NCBI RefSeq assembly: GCF_900100005.1
Contig: NZ_FNEB01000006.1
Coordinates: 186,001-250,000 of the forward strand
Direction of reading: 5' to 3'
From: Lutimaribacter saemankumensis
GTDB lineage: Bacteria; Pseudomonadota; Alphaproteobacteria; Rhodobacterales; Rhodobacteraceae
DNA length: 64,000 nt
Shown: piece after piece, positions 59,035 to 64,000 of the stretch
Layout: every line of letters starts with the position of its first letter
Numbering within the stretch: position 1 is the first letter of the stretch
The notes under the pieces: generated by a model
The model's database searches: none
The model's input: only the letters and a program-made list of their open reading frames with translations
Told to the model about the DNA's origin: nothing
Program-made: the position numbers and the translations under genes

Positions 59035-59118
59035 TTACGCGCCTCCTGCGAGGGACGCGTAGAGGAACAGGATGACCAGCAGAAAATACGACAGTTTCTG
59101 CAACCCCGACCCGGACAT
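59035..59118 (-). CDS. Putative 27-residue single-helix membrane microprotein upstream of XpaC
   Basis: An ATG at 59118 preceded by GGGGGG (4 bases) opens a 27-codon frame (MSGSGLQKLSYFLLVILFLY, then ASLAGGA) ending TAA at 59035, 3 bases before the XpaC start. One helix (about residues 9-22) is strongly hydrophobic with flanking Lys and Gly residues. The frame fills the upstream gap and contains the ribosome site of XpaC, so translation would be coupled. Not proven to be a gene; too short for usual annotation. Codon use is consistent with a real frame but short frames are weak evidence. Confidence 0.45.
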   Translation of the reverse strand: MSGSGLQKLSYFLLVILFLYASLAGGA

Positions 59119-59202
59119 AAGCCCCCCTTTTTCGGCTTTAACCTGTGGAAAAGGTAGGGGATCGAACGCGTGCTTGCTAGGGGGAAGATCGACTTTGGCG
59201 TG

Positions 59203-60051
59203 TCACCGGCGGGGTTTGTCGCGCCGTGTTGCCGGGCGGGCTGCGCGCTGCGGCTGTTTCGCGGGGCCGCGGGGCTGTCTGCGTACCATTTTCGCTTTTG
59301 GCGTGTCGCCCATGTCCTCGGCGCTGAGGCCAAGCTGATCGCGCAATATCTTGCGGCGCACCTCTTCCACGGCACCACGCGCCAGGTTGCCCAGCTGGAA
59401 TGGCCCGTAGGAGATGCGAATCAGGCGGTTCACGCTCAGGTCCACGGCCTCCATCGCACGGCGGATTTCGCGGTTCTTGCCTTCGCGCAGGCCCACGGTC
59501 AGCCAGGCATTCGCGCCTTGCTGGCGGTCCAGCGTGACATCCATCGGCTGAAACGCTTCGCCGTCGATGGTGATGCCCTTGCGCAGCGGTTCGAGCATGC
59601 GGTCATCGACCTTGCCCTTGACGCGCACCCGGTAGCGTCGAAGCCAGCCGGTCGAGGGCAGCTCCAGCTTGCGCTTGATTTCACCGTCGTTTGTCAGCAG
59701 CAGCAGACCCTCGGAATTCAGGTCGAGCCGCCCCACGCTCATCACGCGGGGCAAATCCTTTGGCAGGGCGTCGAAAATCGTCTCGCGGCCCTGTTCGTCA
59801 CGGGTGGTCGTCACCAGCCCGGTCGGTTTGTGATACAGCCACAGCCGGGGCGGTTCGGGTGCCGTCAACGGTTCGCCATCGACGGTGATGCGGTCGCGCG
59901 CGGTCACGTTCAGCGCGGGGCTGTCGATCTTCTTGCCGTTGACGGTCACGCGTCCGGCCTCGATCAGGCGTTCGGCCTCGCGGCGGCTGGCGCGTCCGGC
60001 GCGGGCAATGACCTTGGCGATGCGGTCGCCGGATTTGGGTGTGTCTGTCAT
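59203..60051 (-). CDS. Ribosomal large-subunit pseudouridine synthase, RluB/RsuA type
   Basis: 282 residues from ATG 60051. N-terminal S4 domain (IAKVIARAGRASRREAERLIEAGRVTVNGKKI), then catalytic motif SVGRLDLNSEGLLLLTNDG with the nucleophile Asp, and LREGKNREIRRAMEA. The last 40 residues form a basic Arg/Lys-rich tail (RRQPRGPAKQPQRAARPATRR) likely to bind rRNA. Whether it acts as RluB, RluE or RsuA is not decided by sequence alone. Divergent from tadA with 62 bases between. Confidence 0.92.
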   Translation of the reverse strand: MTDTPKSGDRIAKVIARAGRASRREAERLIEAGRVTVNGKKIDSPALNVTARDRITVDGEPLTAPEPPRLWLYHKPTGLVTTTRDEQGRETIFDALPKDLPRVMSVGRLDLNSEGLLLLTNDGEIKRKLELPSTGWLRRYRVRVKGKVDDRMLEPLRKGITIDGEAFQPMDVTLDRQQGANAWLTVGLREGKNREIRRAMEAVDLSVNRLIRISYGPFQLGNLARGAVEEVRRKILRDQLGLSAEDMGDTPKAKMVRRQPRGPAKQPQRAARPATRRDKPRR

Positions 60052-60113
60052 GGGCGGTATATGCCGCAAAGCGTGGGCTTGCGAAAGCGCCGTTTGCGGG
60101 GCATGTGCATGGG

Positions 60114-60566
60114 ATGGAATTCGTCAGCTACATGCAGACAGCCCTGGACGAGGCGCGCGCCGCCGCCGGTCGCGGCGAGGTGCCTGTGGGCGCCGTGATC
60201 GTATCGCCCGCCGGTGAAATCGTCGCACGCGCCGGAAACCGCACGCGCGAATTGAACGATCCCACCGCCCATGCCGAGGTTCTCGCCATCCGTTCGGCTT
60301 GCGAAAAACTGGGGCAGGAGCGGCTGACCGGTCATGATCTTTACGTCACGCTGGAGCCATGCCCGATGTGCGCGGCAGCGATCTCTTTCGCGCGGATCCG
60401 ACGGCTTTACTATGGTGCGGGCGATCCGAAATCGGGCGGGGTGGCACATGGCGCGCGGGTTTTCGCACATCCGCAATGCCACCATGCGCCCGAAATCTAT
60501 GACGGTATCGGCAGCGCCGAAGCCGAGGCGCTGCTGAAAGAGTTTTTCGCCGAACGGCGCGACTGA
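60114..60566 (+). CDS. tadA: tRNA-specific adenosine deaminase TadA
   Basis: 150 residues from ATG 60114; a longer upstream frame is not family-like. Zinc motif HAEVLAIRSACEKLG with the catalytic Glu, then LEPCPMCAAAISFARI. TadA makes inosine at the wobble position of tRNA-Arg(ACG). Length and motifs are standard. Confidence 0.94.
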   Translation: MEFVSYMQTALDEARAAAGRGEVPVGAVIVSPAGEIVARAGNRTRELNDPTAHAEVLAIRSACEKLGQERLTGHDLYVTLEPCPMCAAAISFARIRRLYYGAGDPKSGGVAHGARVFAHPQCHHAPEIYDGIGSAEAEALLKEFFAERRD

Positions 60567-60579
60567 CCGGCCCGCGGGT

Positions 60580-61272
60580 TCAGAAGCTCATCGGCTTCAT
60601 CACCTCGGCCTCGATCACGTTCACACCGGGCAGTGCCGCCTTCATCGCATCCGCCGATTGTTCGAGCAGCGGGAAGGTCTTGTAGTGGCACGGGATCACC
60701 GTCTTGAAGTCGAAGAAGGTTTTCGCGGCATAGGCCGCGCGCTTCATATCCATCGTGAAATGCCCGCCCGAGGCCAGGATGCCGATATCGGGTTTGTGCA
60801 GGTCGTTGAAGATCTTCATGTCGGCCATGACGTCGGTGTCGCCGGACAGATAGATCGTGTGACCGTCGCCTTCGATCATGTAGCCGCATTCCGTGCCGAC
60901 GACTTTTGGCCCCTGGTCGGTCGCCATCGAGGTCGAGTGAATCGCATGCACCATCGTCACCTTTGGGCCACCCAGGTCCACGGTGCCGCCCTTGTTAAAG
61001 CCGATGGTTTCGATGTGCTCGTGCTCTTGCCAGTGGGCCATCAGGTCATACTGGCCGACCACCGGCACCTTCAGTTTGCGTGCCAGCGGCAGCGCATCGA
61101 CGATGTGGTCGAAATGCGCGTGCGTCAGCAGGATATGCGTCGCGCCGTCGATCGCGGCGTCGTGCTGATCCTCGGGCAGCACGGGGTTTCCCGTCAGCCA
61201 AGGGTCGATCAGCAGGGTCTGCCCCGCGATTTCGATACGGAACGAGCCGTGTCCAAGCCATGTGATCTGCAT
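60580..61272 (-). CDS. UPF0173 family metal-dependent hydrolase
   Basis: 230 residues from ATG 61272. Metallo-beta-lactamase fold: ITWLGHGSFRIEIAGQTLLIDPWLTGNP, LLTHAHFDHIVDA, SGDTDVMADM and CHYKTFPLLEQSAD. Members of UPF0173 (YtkL-type) have no agreed substrate. Convergent with tadA, 13 bases apart. Preceding it, 61273-61392 holds no gene. Confidence 0.9.
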   Translation of the reverse strand: MQITWLGHGSFRIEIAGQTLLIDPWLTGNPVLPEDQHDAAIDGATHILLTHAHFDHIVDALPLARKLKVPVVGQYDLMAHWQEHEHIETIGFNKGGTVDLGGPKVTMVHAIHSTSMATDQGPKVVGTECGYMIEGDGHTIYLSGDTDVMADMKIFNDLHKPDIGILASGGHFTMDMKRAAYAAKTFFDFKTVIPCHYKTFPLLEQSADAMKAALPGVNVIEAEVMKPMSF

Positions 61273-61392
61273 ATCTTTCCCTCCCTCGGATTGTCCGCAT
61301 TGCTCCGCATGGCAGGGTAGCATGGCGGGCGCGGCTGAAAAGGGGGATTGAACCGTGCATGTCGCAACGTATCTGGAAACGGGAGGGGTGGC

Positions 61393-62049
61393 ATGGACTG
61401 GACACGACAGATCGACAGCTATTGCGAACGGCTGGGCCCCGACTACTGGGCCGAGCCGGTCAATGCGCTGACCAACCTGGCCTTCGTTCTGGCCGCCGCG
61501 CTTTTGTGGCCACGGGTGCGGGGGCTGCCACTGGCGCGGGCGCTTTGCGTCGTGCTGGCCTCGATCGGTGTGGGATCGTGGCTGTTTCACACCCATGCCA
61601 CGGCCTTGGCCGCGCTGGCCGATGTGCTGCCGATCCTTGGCTACATCCTGCTATACATCTTCGCGGCAAACCGCGCCTATTGGGGTCTGAGGCCTTGGGC
61701 CGCGCTGGGACTGACGGCACTGTTCGTGCCCTACGCGGCGGTGACTGTGCCTGTATTCCAGACGATACCGGGCCTCGGATCGTCCGCGGCCTATGCGCCG
61801 GTGCCGCTGCTGATCCTGATCTACGCGCTGCTGCTGCGGCGACGGCAGCCGCAGGTCGCCCGCGGCCTGGGGATCGGGGTGGGTGTCCTGGTTGCCTCGC
61901 TCTTCTTTCGCACGGTTGATGAAACGGTGTGCAGTGCCATCCCGTTCGGCACGCATTTCATGTGGCATATCCTCAATGCCGTGATGCTGGGCTGGATGAT
62001 CGAGGTTTATCGCCGTCACATGCTTGCGGGTCAGGCGGCACGGCGCTAA
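61393..62049 (+). CDS. Ceramidase-family integral membrane protein
   Basis: 218 residues from ATG 61393 (GGAGG nearby). Family landmarks of alkaline ceramidases (PF05875/CREST): YCERLGPDYWAEPVNALTNLAF with possible metal-binding Cys/Glu, SWLFHTHATALAALADVLPI (His, Asp), and a C-terminal GTHFMWHILNAVMLGWMIEVYRRH. Seven membrane helices are predicted. In eukaryotes they hydrolyse ceramide; in bacteria without obvious sphingolipids the substrate is uncertain and may be another amide lipid. Confidence 0.85.
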   Translation: MDWTRQIDSYCERLGPDYWAEPVNALTNLAFVLAAALLWPRVRGLPLARALCVVLASIGVGSWLFHTHATALAALADVLPILGYILLYIFAANRAYWGLRPWAALGLTALFVPYAAVTVPVFQTIPGLGSSAAYAPVPLLILIYALLLRRRQPQVARGLGIGVGVLVASLFFRTVDETVCSAIPFGTHFMWHILNAVMLGWMIEVYRRHMLAGQAARR

Positions 62050-62081
62050 ACGCGTGTGGACCGCAAAAACGGAGATCACTC

Positions 62082-62369
62082 ATGTCGATCGACCTCGAAA
62101 CAGCCGCCAAGGTGGCCAAGCTTGCCAGGATCAAGGTGGAAGAGGACGCGCTGGCGGCGCTGGCCTCGGAATTCAACACCATTCTCGGCTTCATCGAGCA
62201 GTTGAACGAAGTGGATGTGGACGGCATCGAGCCGATGACCAGCGTCACGCCGCAACGCCTGAAACGGCGCGAGGACGTGGTGACCGATGGCAACATGCAG
62301 GACAAGATCCTGTCCAACGCACCCGATGCCCGCGAGGGCTTCTTTGCCGTGCCCAAGGTGGTGGAGTAA
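62082..62369 (+). CDS. gatC: Asp-tRNA(Asn)/Glu-tRNA(Gln) amidotransferase subunit C
   Basis: 95 residues with [52 protein letters not shown] and a C-terminal [12 protein letters not shown]. GatC stabilises GatA and helps link it to GatB in the GatCAB amidotransferase. gatA follows 4 bases later; gatB is not in the window. Confidence 0.95.
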   Translation: MSIDLETAAKVAKLARIKVEEDALAALASEFNTILGFIEQLNEVDVDGIEPMTSVTPQRLKRREDVVTDGNMQDKILSNAPDAREGFFAVPKVVE

Positions 62370-62373
62370 GACC

Positions 62374-63861
62374 ATGACCGACCTGAACCGCCTGACCCTG
62401 TCCGAGGCGCGCGACCGCCTGCGCGCAAAGGAAACGACAAGCGTCGAGTTGACCGAGGCCTGCCTGAGCGCGATCGACGCCGCGGACGCGCTGGGCGCCT
62501 TCGTGCACAAGACCCCCGAGATCGCGCTTGAGCGTGCCCGCGCCGCCGACGAACGCCTGGCGCAGGGCGATGCGCCCGCGATGTGCGGCCTGCCCATCGG
62601 TATCAAGGACTTGTTCTGCACCAAGGGTGTCGACAGCCAGGCGGCCAGCCGCATCCTGGAAGGGTTCAAACCCGAATACGAATCCACCGTAAGCCAGAAA
62701 CTGCAGGACGCCGGCGCGGTCATGTTGGGCAAGCTGAACATGGACGAATTCGCCATGGGCTCGTCCAACGAAACCTCGTGCTACGGCAATGCGGTCAACC
62801 CGTGGCGCCGCGGCAATGACGACACCGCGCTGACGCCGGGCGGCTCGTCCGGCGGCTCGGCTTCGGCCGTGGCGGCCGACCTGTGCCTCGCGGCGACCGG
62901 CACCGATACCGGCGGTTCGATCCGTCAGCCTGCGGCCTTTACCGGCATCGTGGGGATCAAGCCGACATACGGGCGTTGTTCGCGCTGGGGCATCGTCGCC
63001 TTTGCCAGCTCGCTCGATCAGGCGGGGCCGATGACGAAAACCGTCCGCGATGCCGCGATCATGCTGGAAACCATGTGCGGGCACGATGCCAAGGATTCGA
63101 CCAGTGCGGACATTCCCGTGCCGGATTTCGAATCGATGCTGACCGGTGACATCAAGGGCAAGGTCATCGGCATTCCGCGCGAATACCGCATGGACGGGAT
63201 GCCCGAAGAGATCGAAATGCTCTGGGCCGACGGCACTGCCATGCTGCGCGACGCGGGCGCGGAAATCCGCGACATCACGCTGCCGCACACGAAATACGCG
63301 CTGCCCGCCTATTACGTGATCGCCCCGGCCGAGGCGTCCTCGAACCTCGCACGCTATGACGGTGTGCGCTACGGCCACCGCGCCAAGCTGGCGCAGGGGG
63401 ACGGCATCACCGAGATGTATGAAAAAACCCGCGCCGAAGGCTTCGGTCACGAGGTTCAGCGCCGCGTCATGGTCGGCACCTACGTGCTGTCGGCGGGCTT
63501 TTACGACGCCTATTACAACCGCGCCCGCAAGGTGCGGACCCTGATCAAGCGCGACTTCGAACAGGTGTTCGCCGATGGCATCGACGCGATCCTGACGCCG
63601 GCCACGCCTTCGGCGGCCTTCGGTCTTGGCGAAATGAATGATGCCGATCCGGTGCAGATGTATCTGAACGACGTCTTCACGGTGACGGTGAACCTGGCCG
63701 GGCTTCCGGGTATTTCGGTGCCCGCGGGTCTTGATGCCAAGGGTCTGCCGCTGGGGCTGCAATTGATCGGCCGTCCGTGGGAAGAGGGCGATCTGCTGAA
63801 CACCGCCTATGCGCTGGAGCGCGCGGCGGGTTTTGTGGCAAAACCCGATAAATGGTGGTAA
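62374..63861 (+). CDS. gatA: Asp-tRNA(Asn)/Glu-tRNA(Gln) amidotransferase subunit A
   Basis: 495 residues from ATG 62374. Amidase-signature enzyme: [15 protein letters not shown] (catalytic Lys), [47 protein letters not shown] (Ser, cis-Ser, Ser), and the C-terminal lid. It hydrolyses glutamine to supply ammonia for transamidation of mischarged tRNA. Forms an operon with gatC. Confidence 0.97.
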   Translation: MTDLNRLTLSEARDRLRAKETTSVELTEACLSAIDAADALGAFVHKTPEIALERARAADERLAQGDAPAMCGLPIGIKDLFCTKGVDSQAASRILEGFKPEYESTVSQKLQDAGAVMLGKLNMDEFAMGSSNETSCYGNAVNPWRRGNDDTALTPGGSSGGSASAVAADLCLAATGTDTGGSIRQPAAFTGIVGIKPTYGRCSRWGIVAFASSLDQAGPMTKTVRDAAIMLETMCGHDAKDSTSADIPVPDFESMLTGDIKGKVIGIPREYRMDGMPEEIEMLWADGTAMLRDAGAEIRDITLPHTKYALPAYYVIAPAEASSNLARYDGVRYGHRAKLAQGDGITEMYEKTRAEGFGHEVQRRVMVGTYVLSAGFYDAYYNRARKVRTLIKRDFEQVFADGIDAILTPATPSAAFGLGEMNDADPVQMYLNDVFTVTVNLAGLPGISVPAGLDAKGLPLGLQLIGRPWEEGDLLNTAYALERAAGFVAKPDKWW

Positions 63862-63896
63862 GCCGCCTGAAAACATAATCAGGCAGGATGCAGATC

Positions 63897-64000
63897 ATGC
63901 GTGTCTTTCTTTGCTGTGCAGCGTTTCTTGGGCTTGTCGCCTGTGCGCCCGCCGTGCCCGACAGCGGGCAGGGCGTGGGGTTTCGCGACTACGATGAATA
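63897..64000 (+). CDS. Putative small lipoprotein, partial at window edge
   Basis: Frame open to the window end. MRVFLCCAAFLGLVACAPAV is a lipoprotein signal with lipobox LVAC; the visible rest is PDSGQGVGFRDYDE. ATG 63897 is chosen because AGGCAGG lies 9 bases upstream; ATG 63888 would sit almost on it. The protein is cut off by the end of the window, so only the N-terminal 34 residues can be read, and the identity of the mature part is unknown. Confidence 0.7.
   Translation, partial: MRVFLCCAAFLGLVACAPAVPDSGQGVGFRDYDE

Overview
This 64 kb window looks like chromosomal DNA of a marine-type alphaproteobacterium of the order Rhodobacterales (Roseobacter group). The evidence is high GC with GC-biased third positions, an atpHAGDC operon without atpBEF, a hisC-tyrC pair, groESL behind a CIRCE operator, and many family-typical proteins (DUF2125, DUF2927, Hint_2, DUF2161, TIGR01459 HAD, fused LivH-LivM permease). 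I see no insertion sequence, integrase, phage gene, CRISPR array, rRNA or tRNA. Most genes are tightly packed, with ATGA, GTGA or TGATG junctions.

Layout. (1) 1-13105 is a catabolic island: the end of an FAD subunit and a fused [2Fe-2S]/molybdopterin subunit of a xanthine-dehydrogenase-type hydroxylase, a 6-hydroxynicotinate-reductase-like iron-sulfur protein, a UPF0280 protein, two tandem DUF1185 proteins, a MarR regulator on the minus strand, a Rieske oxygenase, and a complete branched-chain-amino-acid-type ABC importer. The simplest reading is import, oxidation and reductive dearomatisation of an N-heterocyclic carboxylate; the substrate is unknown. (2) 13180-20570 holds an LpxR-like lipid A deacylase, a Hint-domain protein, rpsD with promoter and terminator, hisC-tyrC-extensin, a DUF2125 protein and a ChaC-like cyclotransferase. 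(3) 20637-28803 holds an ExbB/MotA-like protein paired with a long coiled-coil OmpA protein, a secreted M23 peptidase, clpA, gloB and a methyltransferase. (4) 29110-34038 is atpHAGDC with a terminator. (5) 34103-45524 is housekeeping and small conserved genes (prs, ribF, ltaE, ppaC, MaoC, VOC, HAD, DUF2161, TraB/GumN).

(6) 45605-51528 holds CIRCE-groESL, a DMT permease, a Nudix hydrolase, a secreted lipase-like hydrolase, an orphan phnM and hsp20. (7) 51547-59118 is a compact minus-strand cluster: a 27-codon membrane microprotein, XpaC, TelA, a DUF2927 lipoprotein, an SPFH/GYF protein, a cytochrome b561-like protein, a double zinc-ribbon membrane protein, a proline-racemase-family protein with both catalytic cysteines replaced, and a nitroreductase. 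I regard it as a candidate membrane-stress module. (8) 59203-64000 holds an rRNA pseudouridine synthase, tadA, a UPF0173 hydrolase, a ceramidase-family membrane protein, gatC-gatA and the start of a lipoprotein.

The two parts most worth following are the N-heterocycle island (region 1) and the XpaC/TelA/SPFH cluster (region 7). All functional calls come from reading motifs and gene order; no database search was run.
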